Shown here in pieces: positions 1 through 6,393 of a DNA stretch of 12,085 bases (its first letter is position 1; each line of letters begins with the position of its first letter). This stretch comes from an uncultured bacterium. Lineage in GTDB: Bacteria; Planctomycetota; Phycisphaerae; Phycisphaerales; UBA1924. The notes under the pieces were generated by a model. The model was given only the letters and a program-made list of their open reading frames with translations, was not told where the DNA came from and did not search any database. The translations under genes were made by a program, and so were the position numbers. The stretch is from NCBI GenBank assembly GCA_938003595.1, contig CALKYH010000211.1, positions 1 to 12,085 on the forward strand, given 5' to 3'.

Positions 1-1
1 C

Positions 2-688
2 GTGCTCGAGCACAAGGCCGACCTGGGCATCTGCTTCGACGGCGACGCCGACCGCCTGGTCGTCATCGACGAGCGGGGCCATGTCGTCGGCTGCGACCTG
101 CTCAGCGCCTGGCTGGCGGCCTGGTTCCTCAAGCGCAGCCCGGGCTCGGCCGTGGTCTACGACCTGCGCTCGACCAAGGCGCTCGAGGAGGACATCCGCA
201 GCGCCGGCGGCGTGCCGGTGCGCAGCCGCGTCGGCCATGTGTTCCTCAAGGGCCAGATGAGCGAGAAGCACGGCGTCTTCGGCGGCGAGCTGTCCGGGCA
301 CTTCTACTTCCGCGACAACTTCAACGCCGACTCCGGCGCCATCGCCATGGCCACCGTGCTCACCGCGTTCGCGCAGTCCGCCCGCAGCATGAGCCGGCTC
401 ATCAAGCCCATCGCCCGCTACAGCCAGTCGGGCGAGCTCAACTTCACCATCGAGGACAAGGACGCCGCCATCGAGGACCTCAAGGACCAGTTCGGCGACC
501 GCGGCAAGGTGGACGAGCTCGACGGCGTCACCATCGACTGCTTCGAGAAGGACGGCTGGTGGTGCAATGTCCGCAAGAGCAACACCGAGCCGCTGCTCCG
601 GCTGAACCTCGAGGCCCGCGACGACGCCACCATGCGCCGCATGGTCGAGGCGGTCTCGCCGCTGCTGGGCGAACGAACCCACCATTGA
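2..688 (+). CDS. Phosphomannomutase/phosphoglucomutase, C-terminal part (5' end outside window)
   Basis: This is the C-terminal half of an alpha-D-phosphohexomutase, which interconverts hexose 6-phosphates and hexose 1-phosphates (mannose and/or glucose) for nucleotide-sugar and surface-polysaccharide synthesis in the cytoplasm. The reading frame is open from the first bases, so the GTG at 2 is probably an internal valine codon. Visible residues include the metal-binding loop DGDADR (visible residues 13-18), the sugar-specificity loop GGELSGH (94-100) and the phosphate-binding loop RKSNTEPLLRLNLEA (191-205), in the family's domain order 2-3-4. Family members are about 450 residues, so about half is missing, including the phosphoserine active-site loop. 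GELSGH is shared by PMM/PGM enzymes of the AlgC/ManB kind, so the preferred substrate cannot be fixed from this part. The stop is TGA at 686-688, followed by 49 bases before the next gene. Confidence 0.93.
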   Translation: MLEHKADLGICFDGDADRLVVIDERGHVVGCDLLSAWLAAWFLKRSPGSAVVYDLRSTKALEEDIRSAGGVPVRSRVGHVFLKGQMSEKHGVFGGELSGHFYFRDNFNADSGAIAMATVLTAFAQSARSMSRLIKPIARYSQSGELNFTIEDKDAAIEDLKDQFGDRGKVDELDGVTIDCFEKDGWWCNVRKSNTEPLLRLNLEARDDATMRRMVEAVSPLLGERTHH

Positions 689-737
689 CCTACGCCGGGC
701 ACGGACGCCCGACGGCATCGCGAGAATCGACGGACCG

Positions 738-2252
738 ATGAATGTCGCCCGCTTCCTGGACCACTGGGCCATCGCCGAAGACCCCTTCCGCGCCGAAGAG
801 GCGCGCCAGGACCCGGTCTTCCTCCGGCTGAGCGACCCCGTGGGCCACCCCGACCTCGAGAAGATCCTCGGCGATGTCGGCCGGCCCTCGACCTCCATCG
901 TCTTCGGCGAGAAGGGCAGCGGCAAGACCGCGCTGCGCCTGCAGCTCGAGCGGCGTCTCCGTCGGCACAACGAGGCCCACCCCGAGGCGCCCGTGCTGCT
1001 CGTCCCCTACGACGACCTGAACCCCGTCCTCGATCGCTTCCACGACCGCAACAACGCCGACGACCACCTCGCGTCCCTGCGCAAGCTGCGGCTCATCGAC
1101 CACATGGACGGCATCCTCTCCGGCGCCGTCACGCGCACGGTGGACGCGCTGCTGGGCGATCTCGGGGCCGAGCCCATCCTCGGCGACCCCGGCCGGCGCA
1201 AGCGCGCCGCCCGTCGCCTGCCGAACCCCGCGAAGGACGACCTGCTGGCGCTGCAGGCGATCTACGACGCCGGCGAGCCCTCGCTCGAGCGCGCCGCCCG
1301 ACTCCGACGCATGCTCCGACCCCGCCTCGACGGCGCGAGACTCGCCTGGCGCGCCGGAGTCGTCGCGTCCTGGCTGCTCCCGGCCGCGGCGTTCGCCCTG
1401 TGGTGGTGGTCCGGGCGCCCCGCGCTGCAGGGACCGTGGATCTGGGGATTGATCGCGTCGCTGGCAGTCCCCGTGGCGCTGACCGTCAAGACCGCGGCGC
1501 TGGACAACTGGCGGCTCGAGCTGCTCGCCCGACGCATCATCCACCATGCCCGAACCCTTCCAAGAACGCGCGATCGCCTGGCCGATCACCTCGCCCTGCT
1601 CCCAGTCCGGGTCCGACGCTCGGGCCGGCTGCCTGTCAGCGATGGCGATGATGTCCGGTTCGACGCCTTCGTCCGGCTGCGCCGCGTTCTGTCCGCGTTC
1701 GGCGTCGCCGGCGCGATCGTCGTGGTGGACCGAGTGGACGAGCCGACGCTCGTTTCGGGTGATCCCGAACGGATGAAGGCCGTCATCTGGCCGATCCTCA
1801 ACAACAAGTTCCTGCAGATGGACGGCTTCGGCATCAAGCTGTTGCTGCCCATCGAGTTGCGCCATGCCCTGTTCCGGGAGAGCAACCAGTTCTTCCAGGA
1901 GGCGCGCCTCGACAAGCAGAACCTGGTCGAGCGGCTGGCCTGGACCGGCGCCGCCCTATACGACCTCTGCAACGCCCGACTGGCGGCCTGCATGCGTCCC
2001 AACGCCGACCCGGTGGCGCTGCGCGATCTGTTCGAGCCCGATGTCTCCCGTCAGGATCTCATCGACGCGCTCGACCAGATGCGCCGCCCGCGCGAGGCGT
2101 TCAAGTTGCTTTACCGGTGCATCCACGAGCACTGCTCCGGCGTAACTGAGGAAGACCCCCGATGGAAAGTGCCCCGGCTGATCCTGGACATGGTCCGGAA
2201 ACGGGAGGCAGAGAGGGTGGAGCAGCTCAACCGGGGGGTCCGACCGGCCTGA
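738..2252 (+). CDS. P-loop ATPase with transmembrane hairpin between Walker A and Walker B (KAP-like layout)
   Basis: The 504-residue protein has a clear Walker A, GEKGSGKT (57-64), preceded by a DPFxxxExRxDPVFLRL stretch of the kind seen before the P-loop in ExeA/ORC-like AAA+ ATPases. Two hydrophobic segments (about 206-224 and 232-250) form a hairpin. The Walker B candidate AIVVVDRVDE (326-335, acidic D331, D334 and E335) comes only after it. A sensor-1-like strand (LLLPIELR, 367-374) and a lid-like RRPREAFKLLYR (449-460) follow. Membrane helices inserted inside the NTPase core are the hallmark of KAP NTPases, but the Walker B lacks the usual DDLDR, so family membership is inferred. The substrate is unknown; a membrane-tethered role with the ATPase core in the cytoplasm is likely. 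No strong ribosome-binding site precedes the ATG. The 49-base gap after the mutase leaves co-transcription possible, but the functions do not obviously connect. Confidence 0.82.
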   Translation: MNVARFLDHWAIAEDPFRAEEARQDPVFLRLSDPVGHPDLEKILGDVGRPSTSIVFGEKGSGKTALRLQLERRLRRHNEAHPEAPVLLVPYDDLNPVLDRFHDRNNADDHLASLRKLRLIDHMDGILSGAVTRTVDALLGDLGAEPILGDPGRRKRAARRLPNPAKDDLLALQAIYDAGEPSLERAARLRRMLRPRLDGARLAWRAGVVASWLLPAAAFALWWWSGRPALQGPWIWGLIASLAVPVALTVKTAALDNWRLELLARRIIHHARTLPRTRDRLADHLALLPVRVRRSGRLPVSDGDDVRFDAFVRLRRVLSAFGVAGAIVVVDRVDEPTLVSGDPERMKAVIWPILNNKFLQMDGFGIKLLLPIELRHALFRESNQFFQEARLDKQNLVERLAWTGAALYDLCNARLAACMRPNADPVALRDLFEPDVSRQDLIDALDQMRRPREAFKLLYRCIHEHCSGVTEEDPRWKVPRLILDMVRKREAERVEQLNRGVRPA

Positions 2253-2331
2253 CGCCCACCCGGTTTCGATGGCCCCGAAATAACACGGTTTCTCTCGGAC
2301 ACGGTGCAAACCGGCCTTTCGCTTGGGCCGA

Positions 2332-2337
2332 TATATC
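2332..2337 (+). promoter_or_regulatory. Possible -10 element for the PEP-CTERM protease
   Basis: TATATC sits in an AT-rich island in otherwise GC-rich DNA, 36 bases upstream of the protease ATG. It would give a leader of about 30 bases holding the GAGGAG ribosome-binding site. No good -35 is seen at 16-18 bases upstream, so this is a weak call. Confidence 0.3.
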
Positions 2338-2373
2338 GCTACCGTGACCCCCGCACAGAGGAGCAGAGAACTC

Positions 2374-3198
2374 ATGCAGAACGAGAAGTTTCGTGCGTCG
2401 TCCCTTTGGGGCGCGCTGATCGGCGCCTGCGTCCTGACGAGCTCGGCCGGCGCCGTCATCACCGCCAACCCGATGGCCCGGCCCGCAAATAGTTTCGTCG
2501 GCAAGTGGAACGGCTCCTCGGCCGTCGCCATCGGATCCAACTGGATCGTGACGGCGCGACACAACGGCGGCAATCTCAACACGAAGTTCCGCTACAACGG
2601 CGTGAACTACACGACCGATGCGATCTACACCCACGCGACCGCCGACATCACCGTCGTGCGCGTGGTCGAGACCCTGCCCGGCTGGCACAGCATCACCGCC
2701 CCGGCGGCGGCGCAGATGATCCAGATCGGCGGCATGGGGCGCGTCGCGGGCGCGTCGCTGCGCGACGGCTACCACTGGTCCGGGCCCAACACCGAGACCT
2801 GGGGCCAGAACCGCATCGATTGGGCCGTGGGCGACTTCATCGCCTTCGACTGGGACCTGTCCGGCGGCTCCGCCGGATCCATGACCGGCGCCGTCATGCA
2901 CGAGGCCGGCCTTGCTCAGAACGATTCCGGCGGCGGCGTCTTCGTCCGGCAGACCGATGGGTCGCTCAGCATTGTCGGCATCGGCGTCGGCGTGTCCGAG
3001 CTGGACATCACCCGGCACGGCTCCTGGTCGTACGCGCTGAATCTCAATCCGTACCTCAGCTGGATGCAGAATGTCGCCGGCGTGTCGTTCGCTCTGCCCT
3101 CCGGCGTCCCCGGGCCCGGTTACGCGGTTCCCGCGCCCGGCAGCGCGACGCTGCTGTTCGGATCGCTCGGCGTGATGGGCCTCCGCCGCCGCCGCTGA
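2374..3198 (+). CDS. Secreted trypsin-like serine protease with PEP-CTERM-type (PAPG) C-terminal sorting tail
   Basis: The 274-residue protein has an N-terminal signal peptide (hydrophobic about 11-25, likely cleavage after SAGA near 27). It carries a chymotrypsin-fold triad: His63 in GSNWIVTARH, Asp91 in ADITVVRV and Ser185 in QNDSGGGVF. Both active-site blocks are variant, with TARHN for TAAHC and NDSGGG for GDSGGP, but the triad is complete. The C-terminus (about 251-274) has a PAPGS motif, a hydrophobic helix and an RRRR end. This is the three-part PEP-CTERM signal that an exosortase recognises and cleaves to deliver proteins to the cell surface; PAPG variants are usual in Phycisphaerae. 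The ATG at 2374 was chosen over an in-frame start at 2323 because GAGGAG lies at 2358-2363 and the signal peptide then begins properly. No exosortase is in the window. A strong terminator hairpin follows, so this is probably a single-gene unit. Substrate unknown. Confidence 0.88.
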   Translation: MQNEKFRASSLWGALIGACVLTSSAGAVITANPMARPANSFVGKWNGSSAVAIGSNWIVTARHNGGNLNTKFRYNGVNYTTDAIYTHATADITVVRVVETLPGWHSITAPAAAQMIQIGGMGRVAGASLRDGYHWSGPNTETWGQNRIDWAVGDFIAFDWDLSGGSAGSMTGAVMHEAGLAQNDSGGGVFVRQTDGSLSIVGIGVGVSELDITRHGSWSYALNLNPYLSWMQNVAGVSFALPSGVPGPGYAVPAPGSATLLFGSLGVMGLRRRR

Positions 3199-3228
3199 TC
3201 GCGGCGCCGCCCCAGTTTCCCGCTTATA

Positions 3229-3266
3229 AACAGCGTCCCCGGCGCGCCCGCGCCGGGGACGCTGTT
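3229..3266 (+). terminator. Strong hairpin terminator after the PEP-CTERM protease gene
   Basis: A perfect 17-bp stem (left arm 3229-3245, aacagcgtccccggcgc; right arm 3250-3266) closes on a four-base loop, GCCC. It starts 30 bases after the protease stop and is followed by a short T-rich stretch, TTCGTTGT. It ends 27 bases before the next start codon, so it insulates the sulfotransferase gene. Confidence 0.85.
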
Positions 3267-3293
3267 CGTTGTCGCCCCTCCGGAGCACGCCGC

Positions 3294-4757
3294 ATGGCGA
3301 AAGCGCCGCGACCCGCCGAGCTGCTGAGCCTCGCGGCCCGATCCTTCGCCTCGGGCGATCCCCAGCGCGCCGCGTCGCTCTGCCGCGACGCACTTCGTCA
3401 GGACGCCGGCGACGCCCGCGCCCTCCACCTGCTCGCGGCGTGCCAGACGGCGCTCGGCGACGCCGGGGGCGCGGAGTTCACGCTGGCCCGAGCGGTCCGC
3501 CTGACGCCGCGCGACGCCGATCTGCTGGTCGCCCACGCCGGCGCCCTCATCCGACTCGGTCGCGTGGACGAGGCGCTCGCGCAGGTCGATCTCGCGCTCG
3601 CCGTCCGGCCCGACGACGACCGCGCCCTCGCCTGCAAGGCCGATGCGCTCTTCCGCCGCGGCGACATCGACGAGGCCGACCGCCTGCTCGCGCCGCGCCT
3701 CGAATCCGGCGCCGCGGGCCTGCACGCCGCGCTCACGCTGGCCTCGCTCTGTCCCCGCAAGGGCCGGCACGACCGGGTCGCGGCGCTGCTGCGCCGGATC
3801 CTCGACGACGCCTCGCTGCCGCCGGCGCAGGCCATGCGCGCCCGCTTCGCGCTGGGCGATGTCCTCGACGACGCCGGCCGGTACGACGAGGCCTTCGCCG
3901 AGTACGCGGCTGCCAACGCGCTCAAGGCGCCCCGCCCGGACGCGCCGGCGTACGAGGCCTCGCTCGAATCGATGCTGCGCGCCTGGACGCCCGAGGCCGT
4001 CGCCGCCCTGCCCCGCGCCTCGTTCGAAACCGAAGTGCCCGTTTTCATCGTCGGCATGCCCCGATCCGGGACCAGCCTGGTCGAGCAGATCCTCGCCTCC
4101 CACCCGGCCGTCCACGGCGCCGGGGAGCGGAAGGACCTCAACACGCTCGTCGGCGAGCTCCAGTTCGGCCGGGAGAACCCGGGCTACCACCTGCACCATC
4201 TGAGCGTGCTGACCCGGAAGGTGGTGGACCGCTCCGCCCGTCGCGTCGCCGACGCCTTCCGTGCCGAATCGCCCAAGTCCGAGCGCGTCACCGACAAGAA
4301 CCCGGTCAACTACCTCCACCTCGGGCTGATCTCCGCGCTGTTCCCGCGAGCCCGCGTGATCCATTGCGTCCGCGACCCGCTGGACACGGCGCTGTCCTGC
4401 TATTTCAACAACATCGTCGGCGTCCACGCCTTCGCCGACACGCTGCCGGCGGTGGGGCGTTGGCATCGGAGCCACGACCGGGTGATGCGCCACTGGTCGT
4501 CGATTCTGGACTTGGACATCCTCGAGGCGCGGTACGAGGACCTGGTCGCCGACCCCGAGCGACACGCGCGCCGCCTTGTGGAACACATCGGCCTGCCCTG
4601 GGACCCGGCTTGCCTGCGGTTCCACGAGAATCGTCGCATGGTGTTTACCCCGAGTGTCGACCAGGTGAGGCGCCCCGTCTACGCTGGATCGGTCGGGCGC
4701 TGGCGGAACTACGAGCGCCATCTCGGCCCGCTCAAGCAAGCGCTCGAAAGCCCCTGA
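3294..4757 (+). CDS. TPR-repeat sulfotransferase fusion protein
   Basis: The protein has 487 residues. Residues about 5-215 are amphipathic TPR helices (for example SLCRDALRQDAGDARALHLL, and LGDVLDDAGRYDEAFAEYAA near 187-206), a protein-interaction solenoid. Residues about 247-480 form a PAPS-dependent sulfotransferase domain: the 5'-phosphosulfate loop PRSGTSLVEQILASHP (256-271), the 3'-phosphate-binding block VIHCVRDPLDTALSCYF (355-371, with R360 and D361) and the late RPVYAGSVGRWRNYERHL (460-477). The fold transfers sulfate from PAPS to a hydroxyl or amine of a glycan, protein or small molecule; the acceptor is unknown. The ATG at 3294 was chosen because GGAG lies eight bases upstream and the first TPR helix starts at once. 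The same frame stays open leftwards through the protease gene, but that part is a shadow. It sits alone between a terminator and a possible new promoter. No PAPS-synthesis genes are visible. Confidence 0.92.
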   Translation: MAKAPRPAELLSLAARSFASGDPQRAASLCRDALRQDAGDARALHLLAACQTALGDAGGAEFTLARAVRLTPRDADLLVAHAGALIRLGRVDEALAQVDLALAVRPDDDRALACKADALFRRGDIDEADRLLAPRLESGAAGLHAALTLASLCPRKGRHDRVAALLRRILDDASLPPAQAMRARFALGDVLDDAGRYDEAFAEYAAANALKAPRPDAPAYEASLESMLRAWTPEAVAALPRASFETEVPVFIVGMPRSGTSLVEQILASHPAVHGAGERKDLNTLVGELQFGRENPGYHLHHLSVLTRKVVDRSARRVADAFRAESPKSERVTDKNPVNYLHLGLISALFPRARVIHCVRDPLDTALSCYFNNIVGVHAFADTLPAVGRWHRSHDRVMRHWSSILDLDILEARYEDLVADPERHARRLVEHIGLPWDPACLRFHENRRMVFTPSVDQVRRPVYAGSVGRWRNYERHLGPLKQALESP

Positions 4758-4801
4758 CCCGTACCCCCCGTCAAGATATTGTGAAGCCGGGCGCCCTCCC
4801 C

Positions 4802-4830
4802 TTGGACGCCGCTCCACTATCCTCGATACT
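4802..4830 (+). promoter_or_regulatory. Candidate sigma-70 promoter for the STAS gene
   Basis: TTGGAC (4802-4807), a 17-base spacer and GATACT (4825-4830) sit 36 bases upstream of the STAS-protein ATG. The predicted start near 4837 gives a leader of about 30 bases containing the GGAG at 4855-4858. The -10 matches consensus at four of six positions and the -35 at three of six. Confidence 0.5.
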
Positions 4831-4866
4831 CACCGCCCCCTCGAACCGATCACCGGAGCCCTCCGC

Positions 4867-5223
4867 ATGGACGACATCCGTCTCGACCTTCACCACCCGC
4901 GCGTCGGCGCCGTCGTGCTGTCCATCCGCGGCAAGCTCGGCGCCGTGGAGTGCGACGCCTTCGAGAAGATGATCGACTCCCTCGTGCACGAAAAGCCGGA
5001 CCTGGTGGTGCTCGATGTCGCCGACCTGACCTACATGGGCAGCCGCGCGCTGGGCGACATGGTGCGACTCCAGAAAGCGGTCAAGGCCGGCGGGGGGCGT
5101 GTGCGTCTCGCGGCGCCGCGCGAGGAGATCGCCCGCCTGCTCGAGCTCGGCCGGCTTGACCACCTGTTCCCGACCTTCGGCAGCGTGCAGGACGCGCTGG
5201 CCTACGCCGGCGCGACCCTCTAA
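4867..5223 (+). CDS. STAS-domain protein, anti-sigma factor antagonist-like
   Basis: This 118-residue protein is a single STAS domain: strand VGAVVLSIRGKL (13-24), helix AVECDAFEKMIDSLV (26-40), strand PDLVVLDVADLTYM (44-57), the loop-helix GSRALGDMVRLQKAVKAGG, then strand GRVRLAAP and helix REEIARLLELGRLDHLF. Such proteins (SpoIIAA/RsbV-like) bind anti-sigma kinases or act as partner-switch modules, controlled by phosphorylation of a Ser/Thr at the helix start. Here that loop reads YMGSRALG. Ser59 is present, but the residue aligning with the SpoIIAA Ser58/RsbV Thr57 phosphosite is Arg60. No RsbW-type kinase or PP2C phosphatase is next to it. GGAG lies eight bases before the ATG. The gene converges on thiG with a 10-base gap and no hairpin between them. 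A role in general partner switching is inferred, not shown. Confidence 0.85.
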   Translation: MDDIRLDLHHPRVGAVVLSIRGKLGAVECDAFEKMIDSLVHEKPDLVVLDVADLTYMGSRALGDMVRLQKAVKAGGGRVRLAAPREEIARLLELGRLDHLFPTFGSVQDALAYAGATL

Positions 5224-5233
5224 AGGGCTCGAC

Positions 5234-6106
5234 CTATTCCCCCGGGATGTACGAGATCGCGCCCTCCCACGGGCTCGACGCGGTCGCGTATTTCTTCATC
5301 GGGATCCGCCCCGATCGATAGGCCAGCCGCCCCGCGACGCACGCCATCCGCATCGCGTGCGCCATCGCCACCGCGTCGGCCGCGTGCGCGATGCCGGTGT
5401 TCAGCAGCACGCCGTCGGCGCCCAACTCCATCGCGACCGCGACATCGCTGGCGGTGCCCACGCCCGCGTCCACGATCACGGGGTACGCCGCGTCGCCGTC
5501 CTTGAGCAGTTCAAGGCACAGCGCAATGTTCCGCGGGTTCAGAATGCCCTGCCCGGAGCCGATCGGCGAGCCCGCGGGCATGACGCTCGTGGCGCCCGCT
5601 TCCTTGAGGCGCGTCGCGGCGATGGGGTCGTCGCTCGAGTAGCACAGCACCTCGAACCCGTCCTTCACCAGCTCGCGGCAGGCCTCCAGCGTGCCCATCG
5701 GGTCCGGCAGCAGCGTCTTCTTGTCGCCGAGCACCTCGAGCTTCACCCAGCTCGCGCCGGGGTTGCCCAGGCCCTCGAGGATCTCTCGACCCAGTCGCGA
5801 CACGCGCACCGCGTCCTCCGCGCTGAAGCAGCCTGCCGTGTTGGGCAGGATGGTCAGCCGGTCCAGGTCGAGAAAGTCCAGGATGCTCTGGCCCTGCTCG
5901 TTCACCAGGCGCTCCCGGCGCACCGCGACGGTCACGACATCCGCGCCGCTCGCGTCGATCGCACGCTGCATCGTGCCGAAGTCCCGGTACTTGCCGGTGC
6001 CCACGATCAGCCGGCTCCGCAGCGAGCGTGATCCGACTGTCAGCGGTTCGACCGCCGGCTCCGCGGCGCGCTTCAGCTCCAGGTCCATCGCCTCGCCCTT
6101 GCTCAT
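5234..6106 (-). CDS. thiG: Thiazole synthase ThiG
   Basis: ThiG condenses 1-deoxy-D-xylulose 5-phosphate, dehydroglycine and sulfur from ThiS thiocarboxylate to make the thiazole phosphate of thiamin. The 290-residue sequence is collinear with the family: SRLIVGTGKY (31-40), ADVVTVAVRR, LPNTAGCFSAEDAVR (87-101), WVKLEVLGDKKTLLPDP (120-136, with the Schiff-base lysine at Lys122), the phosphate-site glycine-rich GSPIGSGQGI, VIVDAGVGTASDVAVAMELG and DGVLLNTGIA. About 20 extra N-terminal residues precede the usual start; Met7 is an alternative. The ATG at 6106 has a good ribosome-binding site (GAGGGAGG on the minus strand) that overlaps the thiS stop. It is the second gene of a two-gene thiS-thiG operon. 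ThiF, thiH/thiO and thiE are not in the window, so the rest of the pathway must be elsewhere. Confidence 0.97.
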   Translation of the reverse strand: MSKGEAMDLELKRAAEPAVEPLTVGSRSLRSRLIVGTGKYRDFGTMQRAIDASGADVVTVAVRRERLVNEQGQSILDFLDLDRLTILPNTAGCFSAEDAVRVSRLGREILEGLGNPGASWVKLEVLGDKKTLLPDPMGTLEACRELVKDGFEVLCYSSDDPIAATRLKEAGATSVMPAGSPIGSGQGILNPRNIALCLELLKDGDAAYPVIVDAGVGTASDVAVAMELGADGVLLNTGIAHAADAVAMAHAMRMACVAGRLAYRSGRIPMKKYATASSPWEGAISYIPGE

Positions 6107-6116
6107 CGCGCCTCCC

Positions 6117-6329
6117 TCAGCCCCCGCCCACCAGCGTCACGATCTCCACACGGTCGCCCTCGCGCAGCCGGATCTCCCCGTGCCGCCGGCGCGGCGCCAG
6201 CTCCCGGTTCAACTCCACCGCGCACGCCGCGGCCCGCACGCCCCGCGCCTCCAGCAGCTCCGCCACCGTCGGCCCGTGGTCCGGGTCGCCCGCGATCTCG
6301 ATCTCTTCGCCGTTGAGGGTGATCTTCAC
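6117..6329 (-). CDS. thiS: Sulfur-carrier protein ThiS (GTG start)
   Basis: ThiS is a ubiquitin-fold carrier whose C-terminal glycine is adenylated by ThiF and turned into a thiocarboxylate that gives sulfur to ThiG. The 70-residue reading has the usual opening strand KITLNGEEIEI, the helix TVAELLEARGV, the stretch AVELNRELAPRRR, the near-terminal REGDRVEIVTLVGGG and the required diglycine end. The chosen GTG at 6329 gives the standard family length and places the start six bases downstream of a TATACT element; upstream extensions read through that element. There is no Shine-Dalgarno sequence before the GTG, which fits a leaderless mRNA. The stop lies 10 bases before thiG and overlaps its ribosome-binding site, so the two are probably translationally coupled. 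Confidence 0.93.
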   Translation of the reverse strand: MKITLNGEEIEIAGDPDHGPTVAELLEARGVRAAACAVELNRELAPRRRHGEIRLREGDRVEIVTLVGGG

Positions 6330-6335
6330 GGCCGG

Positions 6336-6341
6336 AGTATA
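6336..6341 (-). promoter_or_regulatory. Candidate -10 element for thiS-thiG, leaderless arrangement
   Basis: On the minus strand TATACT (five of six to TATAAT) is followed by six bases, CCGGCC, and then the thiS GTG. Transcription would begin at or next to the start codon. No clear -35 hexamer is visible at 16-18 bases upstream. No thiamin-box (TPP riboswitch) sequence is visible, and the tiny leader leaves no room for one. Confidence 0.6.
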
Positions 6342-6382
6342 GAGCCGCCCGATTCCGAAACGATTCCACGGGGCCGTCGAAG

Positions 6383-6388
6383 TATCAT
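6383..6388 (+). promoter_or_regulatory. Candidate -10 element for the 6394 gene, leaderless arrangement
   Basis: TATCAT (five of six to TATAAT) ends five bases before the ATG at 6394, with CCGCC between. Transcription would begin at about the start codon. It diverges from the thiS element at 6336-6341, with 41 bases between the two hexamers. Confidence 0.55.
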
Positions 6389-6393
6389 CCGCC

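Noticed and set aside
690..1865. A 391-codon open frame on the minus strand opposite the ATPase gene
   Set aside because: The product is Arg/Gly/Ala-rich low-complexity sequence with no domain; it is a GC-driven shadow of the P-loop ATPase, whose motifs are clear.
2260..2314. CCGGTTT/AAACCGG inverted repeat after the ATPase gene as a terminator
   Set aside because: A seven-base stem with a 41-base gap and no T-run is too weak to support.
2323..2373. Earlier in-frame ATG for the serine protease
   Set aside because: It puts 17 polar residues before the signal peptide, lies over the candidate -10, and lacks a ribosome-binding site, unlike the ATG at 2374.
2505..3293. Possible long N-terminal extension of the sulfotransferase in the same open frame
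   Set aside because: It overlaps the whole protease gene and the terminator hairpin, has Arg-rich shadow composition, and a ribosome-binding site with ATG exists at 3282-3296.
3120..4817. A 565-codon minus-strand open frame across the sulfotransferase
   Set aside because: It has no recognisable motif, runs through the strong terminator and mirrors the codon pattern of the real plus-strand gene.
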